From Rhodospirillales bacterium (GTDB lineage Bacteria; Pseudomonadota; Alphaproteobacteria; Rhodospirillales; Casp-alpha2): 45,689 nt of DNA. The stretch lies in assembly GCA_013203955.1 (NCBI GenBank), contig JABMOY010000090.1, positions 1 through 45,689 on the forward strand. Reading direction: 5' to 3'. The notes under the pieces were generated by a model. The model searched no databases, had not been told where the DNA came from, and was given only the letters and a program-made list of their open reading frames with translations. Below, in pieces: positions 26,774 through 37,865 of the stretch (position 1 is the stretch's first letter; each line of letters opens with the position of its first letter). A program made the position numbers and the translations under genes.

Positions 26774-27963
26774 CAAGAAACTGGTTGAAAATTTTAGCAG
26801 TCGTGGCGGCGGTGGTCGTTGCCGGGCCGGCATCACTCGCCGCCCTTGACGGGTTCCGCGGCACCGGGGACTTGGGCATCGTCATCGAACGCGGCTCCGG
26901 ATCGGTACAGATATTCGAGACCACGGCCCGCACCCGGCTTGCTCAGGTCAAAGGCCTGGGCGATCTCAGTCATGCGTCAGCGGTTTTTTCCCGGGACGGG
27001 CGTTATGCCTTCGTCTTCGGGCGCGACGGTGGGCTCAGCAAGATCGATATCCTGGCCGGTAAGTTGGTCAAGCGCATCCTTCAGGCCGGCAATTCCATCG
27101 GCGGCGCCATCTCGCAGGACGGATCGCTGGTTGCCGTTTCCAACTATAAGCCCGGCGGGGTCCGCGTCTTCAACAGTCACACGCTGGAGCCCGTTGCCGA
27201 TATTCCGGCGGTCTATGGTTCCGGCGGCGAGCTTTCCAAGGTGGTCGGCTTGGTCGATGCACCGGGCCAACGGTTCGTCTTCAGCCTTTATGACGCCGGT
27301 GAAATCTGGATCGCCGACATGAGCGTCCCGTCCCGGCCGGTTATCACCAAATACAAGAACATCGGCGAGCTTCCTTATGACGCGCTGATTACCGACGACG
27401 GGCGTTATTACATCGCCGGCCTTTTCGGCGAGGACGGCATGGCCATGCTCGACCTGTGGAAGCCCGAAAAGGGTGTCAGGCGGATTATGGATGGTTACGG
27501 CCGCGGCGAAAAGAAACTGCCGGTCTACAAGATGCCGCATTTGGAAGGCTGGGCCCGGGCCGGGGATTTGATTTTCCTGCCCGCCGTCGGACGCCATGAA
27601 GTTCTGGTGGTTGAACCCAAGACATGGAAGGAAGTCGGGCGCATCCCCGTGCATGGGCAACCGATCTTCGCCGTCGCCCGCCCTGACGGCCGCCAAGTTT
27701 GGGTCAATTTCGCTCATCCCCGGAACGACACGGTACAGGTCATCGATACCGAAAGTCTGAAGATCATCCACGAATTCAAGCCCGGCAAGGCGGTGTTGCA
27801 CCTGGAATTTACGCCCCGGGGCGAACAGGTGTGGATTTCCGTCCGCGACGCCGACCGGGTCGATGTCTACGACACCCGCACCTTCAAACGTCTTCAAACG
27901 CTTATCGCCAACAAACCTAGCGGCATCTTCCTGACGGCCAGGGCCAACAGGATCGGATTGTAG
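26770..27963 (+). CDS. nirF: Heme d1 biosynthesis protein NirF
   Basis: A 397-aa protein with an N-terminal membrane/signal segment (residues about 5-25) and a cd1-like propeller without a cytochrome c domain, the hallmark of NirF. Repeats such as FSRDGRYAFVFGRDGGLSKIDI and RRIMDGYGRGEKKLPVYKMPHLEGWA are typical. It acts in the periplasm in heme d1 maturation, before NirN. The start is GTG 26770, overlapping the nirC stop (GTGA). Confidence 0.93.
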   Translation: MTRNWLKILAVVAAVVVAGPASLAALDGFRGTGDLGIVIERGSGSVQIFETTARTRLAQVKGLGDLSHASAVFSRDGRYAFVFGRDGGLSKIDILAGKLVKRILQAGNSIGGAISQDGSLVAVSNYKPGGVRVFNSHTLEPVADIPAVYGSGGELSKVVGLVDAPGQRFVFSLYDAGEIWIADMSVPSRPVITKYKNIGELPYDALITDDGRYYIAGLFGEDGMAMLDLWKPEKGVRRIMDGYGRGEKKLPVYKMPHLEGWARAGDLIFLPAVGRHEVLVVEPKTWKEVGRIPVHGQPIFAVARPDGRQVWVNFAHPRNDTVQVIDTESLKIIHEFKPGKAVLHLEFTPRGEQVWISVRDADRVDVYDTRTFKRLQTLIANKPSGIFLTARANRIGL

Positions 27964-27966
27964 GCC

Positions 27967-28428
27967 ATGGAACGAACGGCATTGGACAACAGGCTTCTAA
28001 ACGAATACCAGCGGGGTTTCCCGTTGACGCCCCGGCCCTATGCCGACATCGCCGAAGACTTGGGCGTTTCCGAGGACGAAGTTCTGGCCCGCCTGGAAAG
28101 GCTCGGCGACGAAGGCCTTATCTCCCGGATCGGCGCCGTTATCCGCCCCAATACCATCGGCGCCAGCACCCTGGCAGCGATGACGGTGCCGCTTGAGCGG
28201 CTGGACGCGGTCGCCAATTTCATTTCCAGCCTGCCGGAAGTCAACCACAACTACGAACGCGAACACGATTTCAATCTGTGGTTCGTGATCACCGCCACCG
28301 ACGGGGACGCCGTTCAGGACACAATAAAACGCATCGAAGAGGAAACCGGGCTTGAGGTCATGGATTTGCCGTTGGCGGAATCCTTTCACATCGATTTGGG
28401 TTTTGACTTAGGAGACGTTCAGACATGA
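27967..28428 (+). CDS. nirD: Siroheme decarboxylase subunit NirD (Lrp-like)
   Basis: A 153-aa Lrp/AsnC-fold protein, first of four related genes. The N-terminal winged helix (FPLTPRPYADIAEDLGVSEDEVLARL) is followed by an RIGAVIRPNTIG segment and a ligand domain with EVNHNYEREHDFNLWFV, which is characteristic of NirD/NirG. With NirL, NirG and NirH it decarboxylates siroheme to didecarboxysiroheme. Its start is 3 bases after the nirF stop and its end overlaps nirL by ATGA. Confidence 0.9.
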   Translation: MERTALDNRLLNEYQRGFPLTPRPYADIAEDLGVSEDEVLARLERLGDEGLISRIGAVIRPNTIGASTLAAMTVPLERLDAVANFISSLPEVNHNYEREHDFNLWFVITATDGDAVQDTIKRIEEETGLEVMDLPLAESFHIDLGFDLGDVQT

Positions 28429-28934
28429 CCGCCGACGCCACCGATAAACGCCTGCTTCGGGCCCTTGCCGGTGGCTTGCCGTTGAACGCCCGCCCCTATG
28501 CGGCGGTCGCGGCCGGCGTGGGAATAAGCGAGGAAGAGGTGTTGGCGCGCCTCGCCCGCCTGACGGCTTCGGGCATTATCGGGCGCTTCGGCGTTGTCGT
28601 TCGCCATCATGAATTGGGTTACAACGCCAACGCCATGGCCGTCTGGGACGTTCCTGATGGCGCCATCGCAGAAATCGGGCGCAAAATTTCGGCCCTACCC
28701 TTCGTCAACCTTTGTTACCAAAGGCCCCGGCGGTTGCCGGAATGGCCCTATAACTTGTTTTGCATGGTCCACGGTCGGGACCGCGAAACCGTTCGCCAGC
28801 AGATCGGCGAAATCAACCGCGCATGCGCTCTTTTTTCGTTGCCGCAGGCGGTTCTGTTCAGCGCCCGGCGCTTCAAGCAGCGGGGCGCCATTTACGATGC
28901 GGCGGTTCCGGAAAAAGAGCGGGAGGTCGCTTGA
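28425..28934 (+). CDS. nirL: Siroheme decarboxylase subunit NirL (Lrp-like)
   Basis: A 169-aa paralogue in the same fold. It carries GRFGVVVRHHELGYNANAMAVWDVPD and NLCYQRPRRLPEWPYNLFCMVHG, the pattern of the NirL/NirH side of the family, in contrast to the NHNYER..NLWFV pattern of NirD/NirG. The name NirL rests on gene order (D-L-G-H). It overlaps nirD by ATGA and nirG by TGATG. Confidence 0.85.
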   Translation: MTADATDKRLLRALAGGLPLNARPYAAVAAGVGISEEEVLARLARLTASGIIGRFGVVVRHHELGYNANAMAVWDVPDGAIAEIGRKISALPFVNLCYQRPRRLPEWPYNLFCMVHGRDRETVRQQIGEINRACALFSLPQAVLFSARRFKQRGAIYDAAVPEKEREVA

Positions 28935-29377
28935 TGGATGAAATCGACCGCCGCATCATCAACGACCTGCAAGAAGATTTTCCGATTTCGGAGCGCCCCT
29001 ACAAGGACGCCGCCGAAAGCTTGGGCCTTGCCGAGTCCGACCTGATCAGCCGTCTTGAAAGACTTTGCGGGGATGGGACACTCAACCGTTTCGGGCCCTT
29101 GTTTAACGCCGAACGCTTTGGTGGCGCGGTGACGCTGGCCGCCATTAGGGTCCCCGAAGACCGTTTCGAGGAGGTTGCCGAACAAGTCAACCGGCGCCCC
29201 GAGATCTCACAAAATTACGCCCGCGACGACGATCTGAACATGTGGTTCGTGATCGCCACCGAAACACCGGGCCGCATCGCCAAAGTGATCGCCGAAATCG
29301 AACACGAAACGGGGCTCGAGGTCATCGACCTGCCAAAAATCGAGGAATTTTACATCGGACTGAGGTTCCAGGCATGA
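28934..29377 (+). CDS. nirG: Siroheme decarboxylase subunit NirG (Lrp-like)
   Basis: A 147-aa protein of the NirD/NirG type: FPISERPYKDAAESLGL, NRFGPLFNAERFGG and EISQNYARDDDLNMWFVIATE. It pairs with NirH or NirL as one half of the siroheme decarboxylase. ATG 28934 overlaps the nirL stop, and its own stop overlaps nirH by ATGA. Confidence 0.87.
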   Translation: MDEIDRRIINDLQEDFPISERPYKDAAESLGLAESDLISRLERLCGDGTLNRFGPLFNAERFGGAVTLAAIRVPEDRFEEVAEQVNRRPEISQNYARDDDLNMWFVIATETPGRIAKVIAEIEHETGLEVIDLPKIEEFYIGLRFQA

Positions 29378-29874
29378 AAGACGCTAAACAAACCTACCCC
29401 CTGGACGAAATCGACCGCCGGCTGATCAAGGCGACGGAAGGCGGCTTGCCGCTTTGTCCGCGCCCCTATCATACCTTGGCCGAAGACCTTGAACTGGATG
29501 CGGTCGACGTTATGGAAAGGTTCAAAAGGATGCGCGACAACGGCGCCATTCGCCGCATCGCCGCCGTTCCCAATCACTACAAGCTCGGTTATTCGGCCAA
29601 CGGCATGTCCGTGTGGGACGTTCCCGATGACGTCATTTCGGAAGCCGGACACAATGTCGGGAATCTCGATTTTGTCAGCCACAGTTACCACCGGCCCCGG
29701 CATTTGCCCGAATGGCCGTTCAACCTGTTCGCCATGGTGCACGGCCGGGACAGGCCCGAGATCGAAGACAAGGTGAAGGTCATTTCCCAAACCCTCGGGC
29801 CCTGGGACCAGGGCCACCGGGTCCTTTACAGCACGCGTATTTTAAAGAAAACCGGTTTCCGGTTGGTCGCATAA
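29374..29874 (+). CDS. nirH: Siroheme decarboxylase subunit NirH (Lrp-like)
   Basis: A 166-aa protein of the NirL/NirH type: GGLPLCPRPYHTLAEDLELD, RRIAAVPNHYKLGYSANGMSVWDVPDD and SHSYHRPRHLPEWPFNLFAMVHGRDR. The HSYHRP segment corresponds to LCYQRP in NirL, so the two are not redundant in detail. It is followed 12 bases later by nirJ. Confidence 0.87.
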   Translation: MKDAKQTYPLDEIDRRLIKATEGGLPLCPRPYHTLAEDLELDAVDVMERFKRMRDNGAIRRIAAVPNHYKLGYSANGMSVWDVPDDVISEAGHNVGNLDFVSHSYHRPRHLPEWPFNLFAMVHGRDRPEIEDKVKVISQTLGPWDQGHRVLYSTRILKKTGFRLVA

Positions 29875-29886
29875 GGTAAGGACGCC

Positions 29887-31089
29887 ATGTTCAGAATCAG
29901 CCAGTTCATGCATGAAATAGCCCATCCGACCCCCTTGGGCGCAAAGCGCGCGCCCTCTGGGCCTGTGGTCATCTGGAACCTGATCCGGCGCTGCAACCTG
30001 AACTGCAAACACTGTTATGCCCTGTCGGCGGACACGGATTTTATGGGGGAACTGGATACCGGTGAGGTCTATGGCGTCATGGACGACCTCAAACGGTTCG
30101 GCGTGCCGGTTTTGATCCTGTCCGGGGGCGAGCCGCTGCTGCGACCCGATATTTTCGAAATTTCCTGCCATGCCAAGGCCATGGGCTTTTATGTCGGGCT
30201 TTCCACCAACGGCACCTTGATCGATGAGGGCAACATCGAATCCATCGCCAATGTCGGCTACGACTATGTCGGCATCAGCCTCGACGGCATCGGCGACACC
30301 CATGATGCGTTCCGTCGTCACGAAGGCGCCTTCAACGCCTCGCTTCAGGGCATCCGGTTGTGCCGCCAGGAAGGCATCAAGGTCGGCGTCCGCTTCACCA
30401 TGACGCTGGATAACGCGTCCGAGCTTCCCGATTTGATTAAGTTGTGCGAAGACGAAGGCGTCGAAAAATTCTACCTGTCGCACCTGAATTATGCCGGGCG
30501 CGGCAACAAGAACCGCGAAAGCGACGCCGCCCACGACACCACCCGATGGGCAATGAATCACCTGTTCAACACCTGCTGGGACTATGAAACGCGCGGTCTG
30601 GGCAAGGAATTTGTCACCGGCAACAACGACTCCGACGGGGTCTTCCTGCTGCATTGGGTGAAGCGCCATTTTCCGGAAAAGGCAGAGGCCATCGAGGCCA
30701 AGCTCGCACAATGGGGCGGCAATGCTACCGGGATTAACATCGCCAACATCGACAACCTGGGCAACGTTCACCCGGACACCATGTGGTGGGATTATGACCT
30801 GGGCAACGTGCGCGAACGGCCGTTTTCGGAAATCTGGAACGATCTCAGCGACCCGATCATGGCCGGGCTTAGGAAAAGCCCGCGCCAGATCAAGGGCCGC
30901 TGCGCGGATTGCCGTTACTTCGGCATCTGCGCCGGCAACACCCGAGTCCGGGCGATGAAGCTGACCGGCGACCCGTGGGCCGAAGACCCGGCATGCTACT
31001 TGAGCAATGACGAGATCGGTGTCGAGGCGTCCGATCCCCGCCTTGCCGTCACTCCCTACCGGAAAAATCTCCATGTTGCAGCTCATTAA
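29887..31089 (+). CDS. nirJ: Heme d1 biosynthesis radical SAM protein NirJ
   Basis: A 400-aa radical SAM enzyme. The cluster motif is CNLNCKHCY (Cys36, Cys40, Cys43), followed by LILSGGEPLLRPDIF. The C-terminal SPASM-like region has CADCRYFGICAGNTR and ACYLSNDE for an auxiliary cluster. It removes propionate side chains from didecarboxysiroheme on the way to heme d1. AAGGTAAGGA lies upstream of the ATG. The first codons of nirN overlap its 3' end by 17 bases. Confidence 0.95.
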   Translation: MFRISQFMHEIAHPTPLGAKRAPSGPVVIWNLIRRCNLNCKHCYALSADTDFMGELDTGEVYGVMDDLKRFGVPVLILSGGEPLLRPDIFEISCHAKAMGFYVGLSTNGTLIDEGNIESIANVGYDYVGISLDGIGDTHDAFRRHEGAFNASLQGIRLCRQEGIKVGVRFTMTLDNASELPDLIKLCEDEGVEKFYLSHLNYAGRGNKNRESDAAHDTTRWAMNHLFNTCWDYETRGLGKEFVTGNNDSDGVFLLHWVKRHFPEKAEAIEAKLAQWGGNATGINIANIDNLGNVHPDTMWWDYDLGNVRERPFSEIWNDLSDPIMAGLRKSPRQIKGRCADCRYFGICAGNTRVRAMKLTGDPWAEDPACYLSNDEIGVEASDPRLAVTPYRKNLHVAAH

Positions 31090-32641
31090 AGGACTCGCCG
31101 CGGTTATTGTGATCGCCGCCTTGTTTGCAGGGCAGGCACGCGCTGAGCCCATCGAAGCCGAAGCCCTTTACAAAGCCCATTGCGCGTCTTGCCATGGCGC
31201 GGCGCGGCTGGGCGGCATCGGCCCGGCATTGCTTCCGGAAAACCTGAAAAGGCTGCGCAAGGCAAAGGCGGCGAAAGTCATCGAACGGAGCCGCCCGGCG
31301 GTGCAGATGCCGGCCTTCGGCGGCACCCTGTCGGGGCGGCAAATCGATGCGCTGGTCGACTATATTTACACGCCGCTTGGATACGTTCCTATGTGGGACA
31401 TGGCCGAAATCGAAAAAAGCCATGTCATTCATAACGCCCCATCCGGGCTGCCGAGCAAACCCGTTCACGACGCCGATCCCTTGAATCTGTTCACGGTCGT
31501 CGAAACTGGCGATCACCACGTCACCCTTCTGGACGGTGATAAGTTCGAGCCGCTTTGGCGGTTTCCGTCCCGCTTCGCCCTTCACGGCGGCGCCAAGTAT
31601 TCGCCGGACGGGCGGTTCGTTTATCTGGCGTCTCGAGATGGCTGGGTTTCGAAATACGACCTTTGGAGCCTAAAGCCGGTGACCGAGGTCCGCGTCGGTA
31701 TCAATACCCGCAACATTGCCGTTTCCGGCGACGGCCGCTATGTCATGGCCGGCAATACCCTGCCCCATACCCTGGTGGTGCTGGACGCCCGCGACCTGAA
31801 GCCGGTCAAGGTGATCCAGGTCAAGGGTGACAAGGGCAAGACATCGCGGGTCAGCGCCGTTTATACGGCCAAGAGCCGGTCGAGCTTTATCGCCGCGCTC
31901 AAGGACATTCCGGAAATCTGGGAAATGTCCTACGAGGATAATCCGAAGCCCGTGGCCATCGGCTATGTCCACAACTACCAACCGGGCCACGAAGAAGGCG
32001 CCTTCGACTACGGGCCTTTTCCGATCCGGCGCATCAAGCTCGACGATTACCTGGACGACTTTTTCTTCGACCAATCCTACCGCCACGCCATCGGCGCGGC
32101 GCGCAATGCCAAAAACGGCCAGGTCGTTAACCTAACGGTCGGGCGCAAGATCGCCGATATCGACCTTTCGGGGCTGCCGCACCTGGGCTCCGGCATTACT
32201 TTCCGCTATCAGGGCAGGCCGGTTCTGGCGACGCCGCACCTGAAAGACGGCATGGTCAGTGTTATCGACATGAAAAGCTGGAAGACCATCAAGCGCATCA
32301 AGACCCTTGGTCCTGGTTTCTTCATGCGCAGCCACGAAAAAACCCCTTATGCCTGGGTCGATGTCTTTTTCGGCAAACACCGTGACGCCCTTCATGTCAT
32401 CGACAAGCGGACCCTAGAAATCGTCAAGACACTGAGGCCCGAACCTGGTAAGACGGCGGCGCACGTGGAATTCACTCGCGACGGGCGGTACGCGCTGGTT
32501 AGCATCTGGGACAAGGACGGCGCGCTGGTGGTTTATGACGCCGAAACTTTAGAAGAGGTCAAGCGCATCCCCATGAATAAGCCGTCCGGCAAGTACAACG
32601 TCTTCAACAAGATCATGCTGTCCGCCGGCACCAGTCACTGA
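31073..32641 (+). CDS. nirN: Dihydro-heme d1 dehydrogenase NirN
   Basis: A 522-aa periplasmic relative of NirS: signal peptide (residues 1-24), cytochrome c motif CASCH (Cys37, Cys40, His41) and a d1-type propeller. It is shorter than NirS, and the N-terminal extension before the heme is missing, as usual for NirN, which introduces the acrylate double bond of heme d1. The alternative is a second nitrite reductase, which position and length make unlikely. It is the last gene of the operon and meets the SDR gene tail to tail. Confidence 0.9.
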   Translation: MLQLIKGLAAVIVIAALFAGQARAEPIEAEALYKAHCASCHGAARLGGIGPALLPENLKRLRKAKAAKVIERSRPAVQMPAFGGTLSGRQIDALVDYIYTPLGYVPMWDMAEIEKSHVIHNAPSGLPSKPVHDADPLNLFTVVETGDHHVTLLDGDKFEPLWRFPSRFALHGGAKYSPDGRFVYLASRDGWVSKYDLWSLKPVTEVRVGINTRNIAVSGDGRYVMAGNTLPHTLVVLDARDLKPVKVIQVKGDKGKTSRVSAVYTAKSRSSFIAALKDIPEIWEMSYEDNPKPVAIGYVHNYQPGHEEGAFDYGPFPIRRIKLDDYLDDFFFDQSYRHAIGAARNAKNGQVVNLTVGRKIADIDLSGLPHLGSGITFRYQGRPVLATPHLKDGMVSVIDMKSWKTIKRIKTLGPGFFMRSHEKTPYAWVDVFFGKHRDALHVIDKRTLEIVKTLRPEPGKTAAHVEFTRDGRYALVSIWDKDGALVVYDAETLEEVKRIPMNKPSGKYNVFNKIMLSAGTSH

Positions 32642-32683
32642 TTCCTCCGGTCTCTGCTTGGGTGGTTTGGGTCGATTTCCACC

Positions 32684-33457
32684 CTATTTCGCTGAATATC
32701 CGCCATCTACCGGCAGGACCTGGCCGGTAACGTAGGCCGACGCGCGCGAGGCGAGGAAAATCGTCGCGCCATCGAGATCGGTCATTTCGCCGTTCCGCCC
32801 GATCGCCGTCTTTTGGGCGTGGTAGGCGGATAGTTTCGGATCATCCATAATTGATTGTGTGAGTTCGGTCGGGAAAAAACCGGGGGCGAGAGCGTTGGTT
32901 ACGATGCCGTCCGCCGACCAGGCCTCAGCCATGGCACGGGTAAGCTGCACGACCCCGCCCTTGGACGCCCCATACGGCGCGCCATCGGCAAAAGCCCGGA
33001 AGGACTGCATGGACGCAATATTGATGATGTTGCCGCCCTTTTTGCCCCGCATTCCGGGAACCAACGCACGGGCCAGAAAGAACGGAACCGAAAGATTGAG
33101 ATGCAGCGTCGTGTCCCACACATCCCAAGGGACGTCATCCGTCGGTTGACGCGGGTTCATGCCGGCGGCGTTGACCAGGATGTCAGGCGCACCGAACGGT
33201 TCCGCACCTTCAGAAGCCACCCGGCCAACTTCGTCGCGGTCACTTAGGTCGGCGGGCAAGGGATAGGCACGCCCGCCGGCGCCGGAAATCGCCGCATCGA
33301 CCTCGGCCAAGCGGTCAGCACGCCGCGCGACCAGCACCACGTCTGCGCCGGCGCGGGCCAGGGTTGCCGCCATGTGGCGGCCAATGCCGGACGACGCGCC
33401 GCTGACCAGGGCGACGCGGCCCGAAAGACTGAATAATTCTTTTACATAGTCGGCCAT
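32684..33457 (-). CDS. Short-chain dehydrogenase/reductase
   Basis: A 257-aa classical SDR. The cofactor motif is SGASSGIGRHMA, followed by NAAG, the catalytic Ser in NIASMQS and the YGASK Tyr-Lys pair; the C-terminus VTGQVLPVDGGYSAK is typical. The Arg residues after the second strand (ARRADRL) favour NADP(H), though not decisively. It resembles gluconate 5-dehydrogenase-like and polyol dehydrogenases. It lies 11 bases after the histidinol-dehydrogenase-like gene and is probably co-transcribed with it, forming an alcohol-oxidation pair. Confidence 0.9.
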   Translation of the reverse strand: MADYVKELFSLSGRVALVSGASSGIGRHMAATLARAGADVVLVARRADRLAEVDAAISGAGGRAYPLPADLSDRDEVGRVASEGAEPFGAPDILVNAAGMNPRQPTDDVPWDVWDTTLHLNLSVPFFLARALVPGMRGKKGGNIINIASMQSFRAFADGAPYGASKGGVVQLTRAMAEAWSADGIVTNALAPGFFPTELTQSIMDDPKLSAYHAQKTAIGRNGEMTDLDGATIFLASRASAYVTGQVLPVDGGYSAK

Positions 33458-33468
33458 TCAATATCCGT

Positions 33469-34773
<1,305 letters not shown>

Positions 34774-34836
34774 TCATCCCCCCTGGGGTTAATTTAAAGC
34801 ATTATTGCAAAGTTTCACGACCCGGACACCCTGGAC

Positions 34837-36453
34837 ATGTCAGAGAACGAAGAAATATACGATTATATCGTCGTCGGCGCCGGTTCAGCCGGCTGCGTTC
34901 TCGCCAATCGGTTGAGCGTGGACGCGGGAAAACGGGTTCTGCTGCTGGAAGCCGGTGGGCGCGACTGGAATCCTTGGATTCACGTGCCGGTCGGCTATTT
35001 CAAGACGCTTCACAACCCGAATATGGATTGGTGCTACAGGACCGAACCCGACCCCGGCATAAACGGTCGGCGTCTCGATTGGCCGCGCGGCAAGACGCTC
35101 GGCGGATCAAGTTCCATAAACGGCCTGTTGTACATCCGCGGCCAACACCAGGATTACGACCATTGGCGGCAACTGGGCAATGCCGGGTGGTCCTATGAAG
35201 ATGTTTTGCCTTACTTCAAGCGGTCCGAGCGCCAGGAGAGAGGCGCAGACGAATACCATGGCGCAGACGGGCCGCTTTCTGTCTCCAACATGCGCGCCCA
35301 CGGCAAGCTCGGCGAAGCGCTTATTTCGGCGGCCGAGGAAACGGGCATACTCCGCACCGATGATTTCAACGGCGCCAACCAGGAAGGTGCGGGCTATTTC
35401 CAGTTGACGGCTCGCAATGGTCGGCGTTGTTCCACTGCCGTAGCCTTCCTTAATCCCGTCCGTCACAGAAAAAACCTGGAAATCACGACCCATGCATTGG
35501 TCGAGCGGATCGTTATCGAGGACGGACATGCAACCGGCATCGCCTTTTCGATCAAGGGGACGCCGCGCCATGCCTACCTAAAACCCGGTGGCGAGGTCAT
35601 ACTCTCGGCGGGCGCCATCGGATCCCCGCAAATTCTCCAGCTTTCCGGCATCGGACCAGGGGACCGCCTGCGGGCGCTTGATATTCCGGTGGCCACTGAG
35701 CTTCCCGGTGTCGGCGAAAACCTTCAGGACCATTTGCAGATACGCGCCGTATACGAAGTTAACATTCCGACCCTCAACGATGAGATTAATAATTTTCTTC
35801 GCCGTATGGCGATCGGCGTACGCTATGTGCTGACGCGCACCGGACCGATGAGCATGGGCGCCAGCCAGGTCTGCATCTTCGCTAAATCCCGCCCGGGATT
35901 GGAAACGCCGGACATCCAGTTCCATTTCCAACCGCTTAGCGCCGACAAGCCCGGAATCGAGATGCACGGGTTTTCGGGCATCACCCTTTCGGTTTGCCAA
36001 CTGCGCCCGGAAAGCCGGGGGCGCATCGTTCTGAATTCACCCGACCCCAAGGCCCATCCGGCGATCCATCCCAATTACTTGGCGACCCCTTTTGATCGAG
36101 AGACCGCAGTCAACGGCCTGAAGCTGACCCGCAAATTGGTAGGGGCGAACACGCTTGCGCCCTTCATCGTTCGCGAACACCTACCCGGCCCGGATGTGCA
36201 GTCGGACGAACAGCTTCTCGACAGCGCCCGGAACATCGCACAGACCATCTATCATCCAACCAGTACCTGCAAAATGGGCGCCGACGCGATGGCGGTGGTC
36301 GATGAACGGCTGCGGGTGCGGGGGATTGGCGGCCTGCGCGTCGCCGACGCCTCTATCATGCCGACGATTACGTCCGGCAATACCAACGCGCCGACGATAA
36401 TGATTGGCGAGAAAGCGGCGGATATGATCCTGGACGACGCGAAAGGCGGCTAA
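34837..36453 (+). CDS. GMC-family FAD-dependent alcohol oxidoreductase
   Basis: A 538-aa glucose-methanol-choline flavoprotein. The FAD loop is DYIVVGAGSAGCVLANRLS, with GMC signature segments WPRGKTLGGSSSINGLLYIRG and SAGAIGSPQILQLSGIGPGD. The catalytic His/Asn lie in YHPTSTCKMG and SGNTNAPTIMIGEKAADMI. It resembles choline dehydrogenase and related aliphatic alcohol dehydrogenases and would oxidise a primary alcohol to an aldehyde. The ribosome-binding site is weak. It is divergent from the HisD-like gene with a 63-base gap and convergent with the amidase. Confidence 0.9.
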   Translation: MSENEEIYDYIVVGAGSAGCVLANRLSVDAGKRVLLLEAGGRDWNPWIHVPVGYFKTLHNPNMDWCYRTEPDPGINGRRLDWPRGKTLGGSSSINGLLYIRGQHQDYDHWRQLGNAGWSYEDVLPYFKRSERQERGADEYHGADGPLSVSNMRAHGKLGEALISAAEETGILRTDDFNGANQEGAGYFQLTARNGRRCSTAVAFLNPVRHRKNLEITTHALVERIVIEDGHATGIAFSIKGTPRHAYLKPGGEVILSAGAIGSPQILQLSGIGPGDRLRALDIPVATELPGVGENLQDHLQIRAVYEVNIPTLNDEINNFLRRMAIGVRYVLTRTGPMSMGASQVCIFAKSRPGLETPDIQFHFQPLSADKPGIEMHGFSGITLSVCQLRPESRGRIVLNSPDPKAHPAIHPNYLATPFDRETAVNGLKLTRKLVGANTLAPFIVREHLPGPDVQSDEQLLDSARNIAQTIYHPTSTCKMGADAMAVVDERLRVRGIGGLRVADASIMPTITSGNTNAPTIMIGEKAADMILDDAKGG

Positions 36454-36466
36454 CGCAGACTTGTTC

Positions 36467-37861
36467 TTACAAAGAAGGGCGTCTGTCCGGTTCGGGATCG
36501 GTTTCTTCAAACGCCAGGGCCAGGGAAAACAACGTTTCTTCGGCGAGCGGGCGGGCGACGAGTTGCAACCCCACCGGCAATCCGTCTGCGTCGAAACCGG
36601 CATTGACGGACACCGCCGGTTGGCCTGTCAAGTTGAAGGGGTAGCTGTAATAAGCCCAGGAAATCGCATCCCGGTCCTCGTGTCCCGGTGGAATGTCCAG
36701 GCCCACGTCAAAAGCGGTCACGGGCACGCTCGGCGTGGCGAGGATGTCATAGTCCTCGAAGAACGTCCGGACCTTGTCGCGGAATTGAAACCGCTCGAAC
36801 ACTCGTTCGTAATAGTCGGTCATCGACAGCGAATAGATGCCCTCTAGGGCATTCGCCACGGCAGGGTCGAGATCGGCCCGCCGGGTTTCCATGGCTGTCT
36901 TCAGGCGCGTGCCGACACCGCCATAGAACTCCGCCTTCCAAATCTCTACCGGGTCGTCGAAAACATGGTCGACCACGTCTATGTCACAACCGGCGGCTTC
37001 CAGCCGGGCGAGCCCGGCCTCTACTATTTCCGCCACCTGCGGGTCCGGTCGGGCATATCCCAGGGTCGGGCTGTAAGCAACGCGCAGACCCTTTGGTCGA
37101 CGCTCGCAAGCCACAAGATAGTCGGGCTTCTGGATGGCGATGCTGAATGGGTCGCGTTCATCGTACCCGGAGATCACCGACATCATCAAAGCGGCGTCAC
37201 GCACTTGGCGCGACAGCGGCCCGATATGGATCAACGTCGGCACGGCGGCGGCAGGATAAGCGGGCACCCGCCCGAAGTGGCCCTTGAACCCCACCAAGCC
37301 GGTCAGGCTCCCTGGTATGCGAAGAGACCCACCCCCGTCGGTGCCAATAGCCACCGGCGTGATGCCCGAAGCGACGAGAGCGGCGGCGCCACAACTGGAC
37401 CCACCCGGAGTCTTTTCCGTATTCCAAGGGTTGCGGGTAATGCCGGTCAGAGGGCTGTCGCCGACGGCCTTGCAGCCGAATTCGCTGGTCGTCGTCTTGC
37501 CCAAAATCACCGCGCCGGCGGCACGCAAGCGTTCGACAACGGGAGCATCCAGATCGACGACGTTGCCCTGCATGGTCAGGGAACCGGAAGCGGTCGGGAG
37601 CCCCTTGGCGACGAGTAGATCCTTCACCGATACGGGCAGCCCGGCAAGTGGGCCTAAGTCTTCGCCCTTGGCAAGACGCCGGTCGAGTGCCACCGCCTGC
37701 GCCATGACGTCGTCCGGTTTCAGGCTGGCGAAACAGTTGAGAGACTTATCAAGCGCTTGAATGTTGTCCAATACGGAACGCGCGATATCGCTGGGCGCGG
37801 CATGCCCGGCGCGCACCTCGGCGACCAATTCCTCCGCTGTTTTGAAGGCGGTTGCACGCAT
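36467..37861 (-). CDS. Amidase signature (AS) family amidohydrolase
   Basis: A 464-aa amidase signature enzyme with the Ser-cisSer-Lys triad: Lys in LPVSVKDLL, and the Gly/Ser-rich PGGSSCGAAALVASG and GTDGGGSLRIPGSLTGLVGFKG segments. It hydrolyses a C-N amide bond, substrate unknown. ATG 37861 is chosen because the upstream gene ends at 37866, leaving 4 bases between; the longer reading from 37945 would run back into that gene. It is the last gene of the minus-strand carboxylase/BKACE unit, suggesting that the pathway substrate or intermediate has an amide or carbamoyl group. Confidence 0.88.
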   Translation of the reverse strand: MRATAFKTAEELVAEVRAGHAAPSDIARSVLDNIQALDKSLNCFASLKPDDVMAQAVALDRRLAKGEDLGPLAGLPVSVKDLLVAKGLPTASGSLTMQGNVVDLDAPVVERLRAAGAVILGKTTTSEFGCKAVGDSPLTGITRNPWNTEKTPGGSSCGAAALVASGITPVAIGTDGGGSLRIPGSLTGLVGFKGHFGRVPAYPAAAVPTLIHIGPLSRQVRDAALMMSVISGYDERDPFSIAIQKPDYLVACERRPKGLRVAYSPTLGYARPDPQVAEIVEAGLARLEAAGCDIDVVDHVFDDPVEIWKAEFYGGVGTRLKTAMETRRADLDPAVANALEGIYSLSMTDYYERVFERFQFRDKVRTFFEDYDILATPSVPVTAFDVGLDIPPGHEDRDAISWAYYSYPFNLTGQPAVSVNAGFDADGLPVGLQLVARPLAEETLFSLALAFEETDPEPDRRPSL

Positions 37862-37865
37862 CGCA

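Noticed and set aside
31073-32641. Second nirS
   Set aside because: It is shorter, lacks the N-terminal extension before the heme and ends the d1 operon, as expected for NirN.
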